A model generated the notes under the pieces. The model had not been told where the DNA came from. It ran no database searches and saw only the letters and a list, made by a program, of their open reading frames with translations. From an uncultured Ruminococcus sp. (GTDB taxonomy: Bacteria; Bacillota; Clostridia; Oscillospirales; Ruminococcaceae), in NCBI GenBank assembly GCA_947177755.1, contig CAMWVV010000004.1, positions 1 through 37,722 of the forward strand: a stretch of DNA of 37,722 bases, given 5' to 3'. Shown piece after piece: positions 22,973 to 31,125 of the stretch (positions within the stretch are counted from its first letter, which is position 1; the number at the start of each line of letters is the position of its first letter). A program made the translations under genes and the position numbers.

Positions 22973-25564
22973 TTATTTCTTAGTAACCGCCTTGCGTATT
23001 ATGTCAATCGGAATTACCATAAATGCAAGTACAATACATATTAACCATGTTTTTACGTTCAGTGCCTCAACGCTGAGGAACTCACCGCCGAATGTTACAA
23101 ATACAAACTGAATCAGAAGAAGTGCCAGCATTACAATAAGGAAATTTTTGTTTCTTCCGATATGCTCAAATACATTTACTTTTTCGGTACGTGCATTGAA
23201 ACCGTTGAATGTAATAGCCATCATGAACGTTGCAAAAAGTGCTGAACACAGATAGGTATCGTCAACATTTCCGAAAATTTCACGTATTGCAGGAACAAAA
23301 CGGATAACAAGACAAAGTGCTGTTATATAAAGTCCGCTGATAATTACCTGTATAAGCATAGATTTGCTTACAATACTTTCATTTCTTGGAATCGGTCTGT
23401 CTTTCATATACTCTTTAAGGGCAGGTTCACTTCCGAATGCAATAGCTGCGAGCGTATCCATAGCAAGATTTACAAGAAGAAGCTGAATAACCGTCATCAT
23501 TGTGGGTTCACCCATGAGAGGTCCTAAGAAGCAGGTAAGAACTGCGGCAACATTTACTGTAAGTTGGAATATAAGGAATTTTCTTATACCCTTGAACATT
23601 GTACGTCCGTAAAGTATAGCCTTTGCGATTGATGAGAAGTTATCATCAAGAATTGTAATATCTCCTGCTTCCTTTGCAACTTCGGTACCGCTTCCCATTG
23701 CAAAGCCGACATCTGCCTTTTTAAGTGCGGGTGAATCGTTTACGCCGTCGCCTGTCATGCCTACAACGTAATCGAGTTCCTGCGCACAACGTACAAGACG
23801 GCTCTTGTCTGTAGGCAATGCACGTGCAACAACTCTAAGATTCGGAATAACCTTTTTAAGTTCTTCGTCGGATTTTTCGTTAAGTTCTGCCGATGTAAGT
23901 GCAATATCCGTTTCTTTTCTGATAAGTCCTGCTTCCTTTGCTATAGCAACGGCGGTTTCCTTTCTGTCGCCTGTTACCATTACAACCTGAATACCTGCGT
24001 CCTGTACTTCCTTGATAGCATCAACTGCTTCTTTACGCACATTATCTCTGATACAAAGAATACATACAAGTGTCAAATCACCCTCGTCGCTGTCGCCGTC
24101 ACGCTTTGCAACGGCAAGAAGTCTCATAGAGCGTGCTGCTTGTTCGTCAATGTATGCAGTGATAGCATTATGATTTTTAAGAGTATTTATATTTCCGTCG
24201 GAGTCAACATACTGCGTACATCTTACAAGAAGCTTTTCGGGAGCGCCTTTTACATAAGTATAGCTGTTTCCGTTTCTTGAAATAGTTACGCTTGACATCT
24301 TCTTCGTTGAATCAAATGAACTGAAATTAGTAACTTCGTCCTTGTTTATCTTGTTTTCTGCCTTTGCGTCAATAATGAAATTCATTAAAGCACGGTCTGT
24401 GCTGTTACCACCGATAACACTTCCGTCACTTGCGGCGGCACTGTTGTTTACACCTGCACCCACTACAATATCATCAAGGAACTTTGCAGATGTATCGGAA
24501 AGTTTTTCAAACTTCTTGACGTCGCCTGTTATAAACTCAACTACAGAAAGCTTGCCCTCTGTAATAGTACCTGTCTTGTCGCTGTAAAGAAGACTTAAAC
24601 TTCCTGCTGTTTCAAGACCGTTTATCTTCCTTACAAGAACATTGTCCTTTGACATCTTAAGGCTCTGGAAAGAGAGCAGTATAGATGTGAGCATAGGCAG
24701 ACCTTCGGGAACTGCACAAACTATAATAGTAACCGCTACTGTAATAGCGTTCATGACAAGCTTTATCCATTCAATTACTGAATCAGGAGTTTCTCCGCCG
24801 ATAACTGTCTTCAGAATAACCGCTATAATAATGGCAATCGCACCGATATAACCAAAAGTAGAAATTTGTTTTGCAAGCTTTGCAAGCTTTACCTGTAAAG
24901 GTGTTGCACGCTGGTCTTCCTGTACTTCAAGTGCAAGCTCACCGAACAAAGTCTTATCGCCTACTACTTTTACTTCCATATGTGCTTCACCGCCACATAC
25001 AACAGTACCACGGTAAGCATAGTGTTTGTTCAGCAGGTCTTTTGTATTATAACTTTCACCCGAATTTACAGGACGCTTTTCAGCCTCTTCGGTTTCACCG
25101 TTAAGGGCAGCCTGGTCAACCTTTACTTCTCCCTCAACTATTTCGCCGTCGGCGGCGATTTTGTCGCCTGCCTGTAAATATACAATATCCCCTACTACAA
25201 CTTCACTGACATGAATTTCAGTAAGTTTTCCGTCACGGACAACTTTTGCCATTTCCTTTGCTTCTTCTTCTTCTTTGAGGGCAGAAGCCTTGTTTTCCTG
25301 CTTGTATTCACTGATTGATGCAACACCGTTTGCAATAAGAATTGCAATAAGAATGCCGACAGGTTCAAACCACTCAGCCTGTCCCATAAAGCACAGTACA
25401 ACCTGTACTACCAGTGCCACAATGAGAATCATAATCATGGGGTCTTTGAAACCCTCAAGAATTTTCTTCCAGAGCGGGTCGGGCGGAATTTGTGTCAGGT
25501 CATTTGTACCATGTTTTTTACGGCTTTCTTCAACCTCTTTTGCAGACAGTCCATTAAGATTCAT
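22973..25564 (-). CDS. P-type Ca2+-transporting ATPase, PMCA-like (IIB)
   Basis: An 863-residue P-type ATPase. It has the actuator motif LNGETEEAEK, the phosphorylation site YSDKTGTITEG (about Asp329), MTGDGVNDSPALK and the M4 motif CAVPEGLPML. The M5-M6 segments FQLTVNVAAVLTCFLG and LLVNLAMDTLAAIAFGSEP are those of plasma-membrane (PMCA, IIB) Ca2+ pumps, unlike the SERCA-like pump at 6007-8628. No C-terminal calmodulin-type extension is present. AAGGAGA precedes ATG 25564. It is the first gene of the Ter-type operon, directly followed by two Ca2+-binding TerD proteins, which links Ca2+ export to the signalling cassette. Confidence 0.94.
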   Translation of the reverse strand: MNLNGLSAKEVEESRKKHGTNDLTQIPPDPLWKKILEGFKDPMIMILIVALVVQVVLCFMGQAEWFEPVGILIAILIANGVASISEYKQENKASALKEEEEAKEMAKVVRDGKLTEIHVSEVVVGDIVYLQAGDKIAADGEIVEGEVKVDQAALNGETEEAEKRPVNSGESYNTKDLLNKHYAYRGTVVCGGEAHMEVKVVGDKTLFGELALEVQEDQRATPLQVKLAKLAKQISTFGYIGAIAIIIAVILKTVIGGETPDSVIEWIKLVMNAITVAVTIIVCAVPEGLPMLTSILLSFQSLKMSKDNVLVRKINGLETAGSLSLLYSDKTGTITEGKLSVVEFITGDVKKFEKLSDTSAKFLDDIVVGAGVNNSAAASDGSVIGGNSTDRALMNFIIDAKAENKINKDEVTNFSSFDSTKKMSSVTISRNGNSYTYVKGAPEKLLVRCTQYVDSDGNINTLKNHNAITAYIDEQAARSMRLLAVAKRDGDSDEGDLTLVCILCIRDNVRKEAVDAIKEVQDAGIQVVMVTGDRKETAVAIAKEAGLIRKETDIALTSAELNEKSDEELKKVIPNLRVVARALPTDKSRLVRCAQELDYVVGMTGDGVNDSPALKKADVGFAMGSGTEVAKEAGDITILDDNFSSIAKAILYGRTMFKGIRKFLIFQLTVNVAAVLTCFLGPLMGEPTMMTVIQLLLVNLAMDTLAAIAFGSEPALKEYMKDRPIPRNESIVSKSMLIQVIISGLYITALCLVIRFVPAIREIFGNVDDTYLCSALFATFMMAITFNGFNARTEKVNVFEHIGRNKNFLIVMLALLLIQFVFVTFGGEFLSVEALNVKTWLICIVLAFMVIPIDIIRKAVTKK

Positions 25565-25599
25565 TAGACAAATCTCCTTCTTTTAATATATTCTTTTTC

Positions 25600-25613
25600 A
25601 GTGCAACTGCACT
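25600..25613. promoter_or_regulatory. Candidate operator palindrome at the Ter-operon transcription start
   Basis: AGTGCAACTGCACT is a 6-2-6 inverted repeat lying just downstream of the -10 box, around the predicted +1 to +15. A further AGTGCA half-site lies at 25660-25665, upstream of the -35. Such an arrangement suits a repressor, but the binding protein is unknown. Confidence 0.5.
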
Positions 25614-25622
25614 TATAATAAT

Positions 25623-25651
25623 ATTATACATTCTGTTATCCGAATTGTCAA
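25623..25651 (-). promoter_or_regulatory. Consensus sigma-A promoter of the Ter-type operon
   Basis: On the minus strand TTGACA (25651-25646), 17 bp, then TATAAT (25628-25623): both hexamers match the consensus perfectly. The predicted start is near 25615, about 50 bases before the Ca2+-ATPase ATG. Confidence 0.9.
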
Positions 25652-25665
25652 TATATAACAGTGCA

Positions 25666-25973
25666 AAATGTCATTTTTCGGCTTATTTTAGCGATTCAGA
25701 CAAATTACATAAATGTAATTTGTGGAAAATAACATTGACGGAATTTTTCACTCTCTTTATATTTGACGGCATTATAATTAATATTCATATATAGCGATAT
25801 TTCGGATAAAAAAGCCTTTCGGGATTTTTATTTGTTCCACGTGGAACATTATTGATATAACGTTTTTTTGTGAAAATGTAACATAAAAAATATATGTCCT
25901 CATTTTTGCATTATTCAATAATAATATATGAAAAAATTTCGCCTAATGTCTTTTATTTCTGCCAAATATGTGC
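25666..25973. other. Intergenic region between the divergent Ter operon and fprA
   Basis: The AT-rich stretch holds one parS site (25833-25848) and no open frame with a ribosome site. I see no riboswitch or other structure in the rest. Confidence 0.6.
25833..25848. promoter_or_regulatory. parS site 1
   Basis: TGTTCCACGTGGAACA is a perfect 16-bp palindrome matching the bacterial parS consensus bound by ParB. It lies 3.4 kb beyond the parB gene, in the fprA upstream region. Confidence 0.92.
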
Positions 25974-25979
25974 TATAAT
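25974..25979 (+). promoter_or_regulatory. Extended -10 promoter of fprA
   Basis: TGCTATAAT gives a full extended -10, while the -35 region (TTTTAT) is poor. The predicted start is about 25 bases before ATG 26012. Confidence 0.6.
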
Positions 25980-26011
25980 GAAAGTATAATTTTATGAAAA
26001 GAGGTATAAAA

Positions 26012-27166
26012 ATGAATATAACGGAAAATATATTCTATGTCGGTGTAAACGACCACAAAATTGACCTGTTTGAAGGTCAGTATGTTGTACCGAACGGCAT
26101 GGCTTACAATTCATATGTAATCATGGACGAAAAAATAGCTGTCATGGATACCGTTGACGCTGATTTTTCGGAAGAATGGCTGGATAATATCCGCAACGTC
26201 CTCAATGGCAGAACTCCCGATTATCTCATAGTTCAGCACATGGAACCCGACCACTCCGCAAATATCATGAATTTCATCAATGCTTATCCCGATACTGTTG
26301 TTGTCGGAAACGCAAAGACTTTTACCATGATGGCGAATTTCTTTGAAAATACTGATTCTGTAAATAAGCTTGTTGTCAAGGAAAATGACACAATTTCACT
26401 CGGCAGACATCAGCTCTCATTTATCTTTGCCCCTATGGTTCACTGGCCTGAAGTAATGTTCACTTATGAAAGCACGGAAAAAGTTCTTTTCTCGGCTGAT
26501 GCTTTCGGAAAATTCGGTGCATTGGACGTTGACGAGGACTGGGCTTGTGAGGCAAGACGTTATTATTTCGGCATTGTCGGAAAATACGGAACACAGGTTC
26601 AAACCGTTCTCAAAAAAGCGTCCACCCTTGATATAAAGATTATATGTGCATTACACGGACCTGTACTTACCGAAAATCTCGGCTACTACCTCGGACTTTA
26701 TTCAACATGGTCATCATATGGCGTTGAATCCGAGGGCGTAATGATTGCATACACTTCCGTTTACGGCAATACAAGAAAAGCGTGTGAAATTCTTGCGGAA
26801 AAGCTTAATGAAAAAAAATGTCCGAAAGTAGTTCTGTGCGACCTTGCACGTGAGGACATGGCGGAAGCGGTTGAAGATGCTTTCAGATACGGAAAACTTG
26901 TACTTGCCTCCCCTACATACAACGCTGACGTTTTCCCGTTCATGAAGCGTTTTATTCACGAACTTACCGAACGCAACTACCAGAACCGCACAATAGGAAT
27001 CATTGAAAACGGTTCATGGGCTGTCACTGCCGGAAAAGTAATTAAGGAAATGTTTGGCAAATCAAAAAATATCAAATGGCTTGAAAATACCGTAACAATC
27101 AAATCGTCTGTAAAATCCGAGAATATCGGACAGATTGAGGCAATGACTGACGAACTTTTAAAATAG
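26012..27166 (+). CDS. fprA: FprA-type flavodiiron protein (O2/NO reductase)
   Basis: A 384-residue A-type flavoprotein. The N-terminal metallo-beta-lactamase domain has the di-iron ligands HMEPDHS, the His of HWPEVM, the Asp of SADAFG and the His of ALHGPVL. The C-terminal flavodoxin domain starts at IAYTSVYGNTRKA (about residue 245) and binds FMN. These enzymes reduce O2 to water or NO to N2O in anaerobes, usually with electrons from rubredoxin. The start is ATG 26012 behind AAAGAGG; an in-frame ATG at 25994 overlaps that ribosome site and is rejected. FTR-like and thioredoxin genes follow, suggesting an oxidative-stress operon. No rubredoxin gene is present. Confidence 0.94.
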   Translation: MNITENIFYVGVNDHKIDLFEGQYVVPNGMAYNSYVIMDEKIAVMDTVDADFSEEWLDNIRNVLNGRTPDYLIVQHMEPDHSANIMNFINAYPDTVVVGNAKTFTMMANFFENTDSVNKLVVKENDTISLGRHQLSFIFAPMVHWPEVMFTYESTEKVLFSADAFGKFGALDVDEDWACEARRYYFGIVGKYGTQVQTVLKKASTLDIKIICALHGPVLTENLGYYLGLYSTWSSYGVESEGVMIAYTSVYGNTRKACEILAEKLNEKKCPKVVLCDLAREDMAEAVEDAFRYGKLVLASPTYNADVFPFMKRFIHELTERNYQNRTIGIIENGSWAVTAGKVIKEMFGKSKNIKWLENTVTIKSSVKSENIGQIEAMTDELLK

Positions 27167-27220
27167 TCTGCATTAAAATCCTGTTGGCAGTTATAATAAT
27201 AAAAAAGGAGGGTTCTTTAT

Positions 27221-27424
27221 ATGAAGATTACTCTGAATCCCGACAAGGAAGTTGTTGCAAGAATCAAAGAGGGACTGAAACAAAAGGACGGCTATTGTCC
27301 GTGTCGTATTCCACGCACACCCGAAAACAAATGTATGTGCAAAGAATTTCGTGAACAGATTGCCGACCCCGATTTTGAAGGCTTCTGCCACTGTATGCTT
27401 TACTATAAATCAAAGGAGGATTAA
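27221..27424 (+). CDS. Ferredoxin-thioredoxin reductase catalytic subunit-like protein
   Basis: A 67-residue protein with three paired-cysteine motifs in the FTR catalytic-subunit order: CPCR (residues 26-29), CMC (38-40) and CHCML (56-60). In plant FTR these ligate a [4Fe-4S] cluster and form the active-site disulfide that passes ferredoxin electrons to thioredoxin. The N-terminal extension of the plant enzyme is missing and no variable subunit is encoded nearby. AAGGAGGG precedes the ATG. The thioredoxin gene starts three bases after its stop, strong support for the reductase assignment. Confidence 0.88.
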   Translation: MKITLNPDKEVVARIKEGLKQKDGYCPCRIPRTPENKCMCKEFREQIADPDFEGFCHCMLYYKSKED

Positions 27425-27427
27425 AAA

Positions 27428-27736
27428 ATGGAAATTAATGTAACAAAAGAAAATTTTGACGAAGAAGTCCGCAACTACAAAGGCACTGTTCTGCTTGACT
27501 TCTGGGCTGGCTGGTGCGGTCCTTGCATGATGCTTTCACCTGTTGTTTCGGAAATTGCCGAAGAACTTGACGGAAAAATCAAAGTAGGCAAAGTAAACGT
27601 TGACGAACAAATGGAGCTTGCTATGGCGTTCAAAGTAGAAAGCATACCGCTTCTTGTTGTCGTAAAGGACGGTGTTATTCAGAATCAGTCAGTAGGAGTT
27701 ATTCCGAAAAACAGTATACTTGAAATGCTGAAATAA
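27428..27736 (+). CDS. trxA: Thioredoxin
   Basis: A 102-residue thioredoxin with the active site WCGPCMM (Cys30 and Cys33), the Asp of LLDFWAGW, and the cis-Pro of VESIPLLVV; all key residues are present. AAGGAGG, at the end of the FTR-like gene, precedes its ATG, so the two are translated together. The natural reductant is probably the FTR-like protein encoded immediately upstream, taking electrons from ferredoxin. Confidence 0.96.
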   Translation: MEINVTKENFDEEVRNYKGTVLLDFWAGWCGPCMMLSPVVSEIAEELDGKIKVGKVNVDEQMELAMAFKVESIPLLVVVKDGVIQNQSVGVIPKNSILEMLK

Positions 27737-27740
27737 AAAC

Positions 27741-27775
27741 AAAGAAGTCCCGAATTTTTTTCGGGACTTTTTTGT
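27741..27775 (+). terminator. Terminator after thioredoxin
   Basis: AAGTCCCGAA (27745-27754) pairs perfectly with TTCGGGACTT (27760-27769) around a TTTTT loop, followed by a T-run. Confidence 0.9.
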
Positions 27776-27821
27776 TTACTTACTGTAAAGTTTCACATAA
27801 TATATAAAGAGGTGATTTATT

Positions 27822-27932
27822 ATGCTTAATTTTTTATTGGGGTCAATGTTCGGGGGGACTGTCGGGGTTTTTGCAATGTGCTTGTGTACCGTTGCCAAAG
27901 AAGCCGACAAGAAAGACGGTATGGACGAATAA
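27822..27932 (+). CDS. DUF3789-like 36-residue membrane protein
   Basis: ATG 27822 behind AGAGGTG opens a 36-codon frame beginning MLNFLLGSMFGGTVGVFAM, a single Gly-rich membrane helix, then a charged tail ending KKDGMDE. This pattern matches the tiny DUF3789 family of Clostridia as I know it. Function is unknown. It lies between the thioredoxin terminator and the converging serS gene, and its own stop codon sits in the loop of a terminator hairpin. A clear promoter is not seen. Confidence 0.7.
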   Translation: MLNFLLGSMFGGTVGVFAMCLCTVAKEADKKDGMDE

Positions 27933-27958
27933 AGTCCATACCGATGATTTTTATTTTT
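27918..27958. terminator. Terminator overlapping the small ORF stop, facing serS
   Basis: GGTATGGAC (27918-27926) pairs with GTCCATACC (27934-27942), with the TAA stop in the loop. A T-rich run follows on the plus strand. It lies nine bases from the serS stop and may also end the minus-strand transcript. Confidence 0.65.
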
Positions 27959-29279
27959 TTGCGGGAACTGCTATAACGTCCTTACGCATATAAGGTCTGA
28001 GAGCCTGTGGTATTCTTATACTGCCGTCCTCGTTAAGATTATTTTCAAGGAAAGCAATCAACATTCTCGGCGGTGCAACAACTGTATTATTGAGAGTGTG
28101 TGCAAAATATTTTTTCTTGTCGGCTGTCTTTACTCTTATTCCGAGACGGCGAGCCTGTGCATCACCGAGATTTGAACAGCTGCCGACTTCAAAATATTTC
28201 TGCTGTCTCGGTGACCATGCTTCAACGTCAATACTTTTGACTTTCAAATCAGCCAAATCACCCGAACAGCATTCAAGTGTACGGACAGGTATATCAAGTG
28301 TGCGGAAAAACTCAACTGTATAGCTGTAAAGCTTATTAAACCATTCCATGCTTTCTTCAGGTTTGCAGACAACAATCATTTCCTGCTTTTCAAACTGGTG
28401 TATTCTGTAAATTCCTCTTTCCTCAAGACCATGAGCTCCCACTTCCTTACGGAAACAAGGTGAATAGCTTGTAAGAGTTTTGGGCAGTTCTTCTTCGGGA
28501 GTGATAGTATCCATAAATTTTCCTATCATAGAATGCTCACTTGTACCGATAAGATAAAGGTCTTCGCCCTCAATCTTGTACATCATGCCTTCCATTTCCG
28601 CAAAGCTCATTACGCCTGTAACAACGCTGCTTCTAATCATGAATGGCGGAATATAATATGTAAATCCCTTGTCAATCATGAAATCCCTTGCATAAGAAAG
28701 TATACATGACTGAAGCTGTGCAATATCTCCGCAGAGATAATAAAAACCGTTACCGCTTGTCTTGTCTCTTGCACTGTCAAGGTCAATACCGTTTACCTTT
28801 TCCATTATGTCAATATGATATGGCACTTCAAAATCAGGTACAGCAGGCTCACCGAATTTCTCGACTTCAACGTTTTCGCTGTCGTCCCTGCCAATCGGGA
28901 CGCTTTCGTCGATTATATTAGGAATGACCAGCATAATTTTGCGGATTTCGGCATCAAGTTCAGATTCAATCTTTTCAAGTTCTTCACGCCTCTTGTCTAT
29001 TTCCTCAATTTCTGCCGTAATCCTTGCTATACTGCTTTCTGCTTCTACCCTTGCGTTTTCGTCCTCCGACTTCGTAAGAATACCATTATATTTTCCAAAT
29101 TCCTTACTTTTCTTATTCTTCTGATTACGGAGGTCATCGCCCTCTGATTTTGCCTGCCTGCACTTTTTGTCCAGTTCAACAACCTTGTCAACAAGTTCAA
29201 GTTTCTCGTCCTGAAACTTCTTTTTTATGTTTTCCTTTACAAGTTCCGGATTTGTACGGATTAATTTCATATCAAGCAT
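27951..29279 (-). CDS. serS: Seryl-tRNA synthetase
   Basis: A 442-residue class II aminoacyl-tRNA synthetase charging tRNA-Ser. The N-terminal coiled-coil arm (about residues 30-105, rich in Glu and Lys) binds the long variable arm of tRNA-Ser. The catalytic core shows motif 2 (FRKEVGAHGLEERGIYRIHQF, in part at residues 277-297) and motif 3 (NNTVVAPPRMLIAFLEN). The AAGGAGAAG ribosome site overlaps the parB stop region, so serS is translated from the soj-parB message. An in-frame Met at residue 4 is a possible alternative start. Confidence 0.97.
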   Translation of the reverse strand: MLDMKLIRTNPELVKENIKKKFQDEKLELVDKVVELDKKCRQAKSEGDDLRNQKNKKSKEFGKYNGILTKSEDENARVEAESSIARITAEIEEIDKRREELEKIESELDAEIRKIMLVIPNIIDESVPIGRDDSENVEVEKFGEPAVPDFEVPYHIDIMEKVNGIDLDSARDKTSGNGFYYLCGDIAQLQSCILSYARDFMIDKGFTYYIPPFMIRSSVVTGVMSFAEMEGMMYKIEGEDLYLIGTSEHSMIGKFMDTITPEEELPKTLTSYSPCFRKEVGAHGLEERGIYRIHQFEKQEMIVVCKPEESMEWFNKLYSYTVEFFRTLDIPVRTLECCSGDLADLKVKSIDVEAWSPRQQKYFEVGSCSNLGDAQARRLGIRVKTADKKKYFAHTLNNTVVAPPRMLIAFLENNLNEDGSIRIPQALRPYMRKDVIAVPAKK

Positions 29280-29296
29280 TTTTCTAAACTTCTCCT

Positions 29297-30142
29297 TTAT
29301 TCATCTCTTGCGAGTTTTTCGGCAATTTCTGCCAAATCGTTTTTATCATAAAATTCAAGAACAAGAGTACCCTTGTTTTTGCCGTAATCCACTTTTACTC
29401 TGCGCCCGAGTTTTTCATTAAGTGAAATTTCCATTTCAACAAAATAATTGTCAATATGCCTGTCCGCAGATTTATTTGTTACACACTCTTCGGATTTCTT
29501 CACGGCATTTTCAACCTGCCTTACAGTCATACCGCCATTAGAGGCTTTTTCAGCAATATTTATTAAAAATTCCCTGTCCTCAAATCCGAGCAGTGCCTTT
29601 GCATGACCTACTGACAAATCACCTTTTTCAATCATGTCAAGCACGGATTCGGGCAGTGTAAGTATACGTATTGCATTTGCCACCGACGACCGTGAACGCC
29701 CGACCATTTTCGCCACTTTATCCTGTGTCATTCCGTATTTTTCGATAAGTTCGTTATAACCGTTAGCTTCTTCAACGGGATTGAGATTTTCACGCTGTAA
29801 GTTCTCAATAATAGCAATCTGCATTGTTTCCGAATCTGACAATTCACGGATATTAACGGGAACTTCGTCAAGTCCGAGCATTCTCGCCGCACGCCATCTG
29901 CGTTCACCTGCAACAATCTGATAACCTCCCGACGACAACGGACGCACAAGAATAGGCTGTAACATACCATGTTCACGGATAGAGTCGGCAAGTGAAGTTA
30001 TAGCCTCATCACTGAATTTCTTTCGGGGCTGTTCACGGTTAGGCTCAATTTCGGAAGTACGGAGCGTTTTTTTCACCTGCACTTCACTTGTATTGTCACT
30101 GAAAAGGCTGTCAAGACCTGCCCCCAGACCACCAATAGCCAT
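29297..30142 (-). CDS. parB: Chromosome-partitioning protein ParB (Spo0J)
   Basis: A 281-residue ParB. The N-terminal CTP-binding fold includes GERRWRAARMLG and IENLQRENLNPVEEA; a helix-turn-helix (MTQDKVAKMVGRSRSSVAN) and a C-terminal dimerisation domain follow. The opening AIGGLGAGLDSLF is typical of Spo0J. ParB loads on parS, slides as a clamp and recruits SMC to the origin. AAAGGAG precedes ATG 30142, 20 bp after the soj stop. The window holds four matching parS sites. Confidence 0.97.
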   Translation of the reverse strand: MAIGGLGAGLDSLFSDNTSEVQVKKTLRTSEIEPNREQPRKKFSDEAITSLADSIREHGMLQPILVRPLSSGGYQIVAGERRWRAARMLGLDEVPVNIRELSDSETMQIAIIENLQRENLNPVEEANGYNELIEKYGMTQDKVAKMVGRSRSSVANAIRILTLPESVLDMIEKGDLSVGHAKALLGFEDREFLINIAEKASNGGMTVRQVENAVKKSEECVTNKSADRHIDNYFVEMEISLNEKLGRRVKVDYGKNKGTLVLEFYDKNDLAEIAEKLARDE

Positions 30143-30162
30143 AGCTTAAACTCCTTTCATGT

Positions 30163-30972
30163 TTATTTTTTGAAAGAAAAAATTCCTCTGCGTTTTTTCT
30201 TAGGAAGTTCAAGCGGTTCGCCGAGAAGTTCATGCCCCAGAAGTTCATAAGCCTCCGCACCCTTTGACGACCTGTCATAATACATAATCGGTTTGCCGTG
30301 ACTGGGAGCTTCTGAAAGACGAACATTTCTCGGAATTTTAGTACTGAATACTTTATTCGGAAAATATTTCTCAACTTCCATCACAACATCATTTGCAACA
30401 TTCAGTCTGCCGTCGAACATGGTAAAAACAATTCCTTCAATATTAAGCGTTGCATTATAATTTGACCTTACGATTTTTATTGTATTTACAAGCTGGGACA
30501 AGCCTTCAAGTGCAAAAAATTCTGCAAGCATGGGGACAATTATCGTATCACAGGCAACAAGTGCATTGATAGTCACGAGACCCAGTGCCGGAGGGCAGTC
30601 AATAAATATGTAGTCATAATCTTCACGGCAGGTCAGCACCTGCATTTTCAGACGCTTCATTCTGTTTTCATAATTTATAAGTTCAATTTCACAGCCTGCG
30701 AGTGCCTCGGTAGCAGGAACTATTGAAACGTTTTCAAACTCAGTGGAAACAATAGCATTCTGAATACGTACTTTTCCAGTCAGAACATCATACGTTGAGG
30801 CGCGGACAGCTTTCTTTTTCACACCGAAAGCGGTAGTGGTGTTTCCCTGCGGGTCTGAATCAATACAAAGAACATTAAAGCCTCTTGAACCAAGATAAGC
30901 GGCAAGATTTACGGCAGTAGTCGATTTTCCTACTCCGCCTTTCTGATTTGCCACCGCAATTATTTTGCTCAT
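30163..30972 (-). CDS. soj: Chromosome-partitioning ATPase ParA (Soj)
   Basis: A 269-residue ParA/MinD-type ATPase. The deviant Walker A motif KGGVGKSTT (residues 11-19) and the Walker B region YIFIDCPPALG are intact, and SDPQGNTTTAF follows in family order. It acts with ParB in origin segregation and in controlling DnaA. The C-terminal 15 residues are unusually basic (PKKKRRGIFSFKK) and may help DNA binding. AAAGGAAG precedes ATG 30972, and its promoter lies at 31005-31033. It forms an operon with parB and serS. Confidence 0.97.
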   Translation of the reverse strand: MSKIIAVANQKGGVGKSTTAVNLAAYLGSRGFNVLCIDSDPQGNTTTAFGVKKKAVRASTYDVLTGKVRIQNAIVSTEFENVSIVPATEALAGCEIELINYENRMKRLKMQVLTCREDYDYIFIDCPPALGLVTINALVACDTIIVPMLAEFFALEGLSQLVNTIKIVRSNYNATLNIEGIVFTMFDGRLNVANDVVMEVEKYFPNKVFSTKIPRNVRLSEAPSHGKPIMYYDRSSKGAEAYELLGHELLGEPLELPKKKRRGIFSFKK

Positions 30973-31004
30973 AGGATTCTTCCTTTCGTTTTATTATACT
31001 TAAT

Positions 31005-31033
31005 ATTATATCACTTTTGAAACGCTTTGTAAA
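31005..31033 (-). promoter_or_regulatory. Promoter of soj-parB-serS
   Basis: On the minus strand TTTACA (31033-31028), 17 bp, then TATAAT (31010-31005) preceded by TGA (extended -10). Two parS sites lie 20-85 bp upstream, so ParB binding could repress or shape this promoter. Confidence 0.8.
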
Positions 31034-31053
31034 TAGATATTTTCAATAATTAT

Positions 31054-31069
31054 TGTTCCACGTGGAACA
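31054..31069. promoter_or_regulatory. parS site 2
   Basis: TGTTCCACGTGGAACA, a perfect palindrome, lies between noc and soj, just upstream of the soj promoter. Confidence 0.95.
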
Positions 31070-31102
31070 TTTGAAGAACAGAAAAAAGTTCCACGCAAAA
31101 AA

Positions 31103-31118
31103 TGTTTCACGTGGAACA
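31103..31118. promoter_or_regulatory. parS site 3, next to a degenerate half-site
   Basis: TGTTTCACGTGGAACA departs from perfect symmetry at one base pair. A half-site GTTCCACG lies at 31088-31095, between this site and site 2. The site is eight bases from the noc stop codon. Confidence 0.92.
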
Positions 31119-31125
31119 ATTTAAA

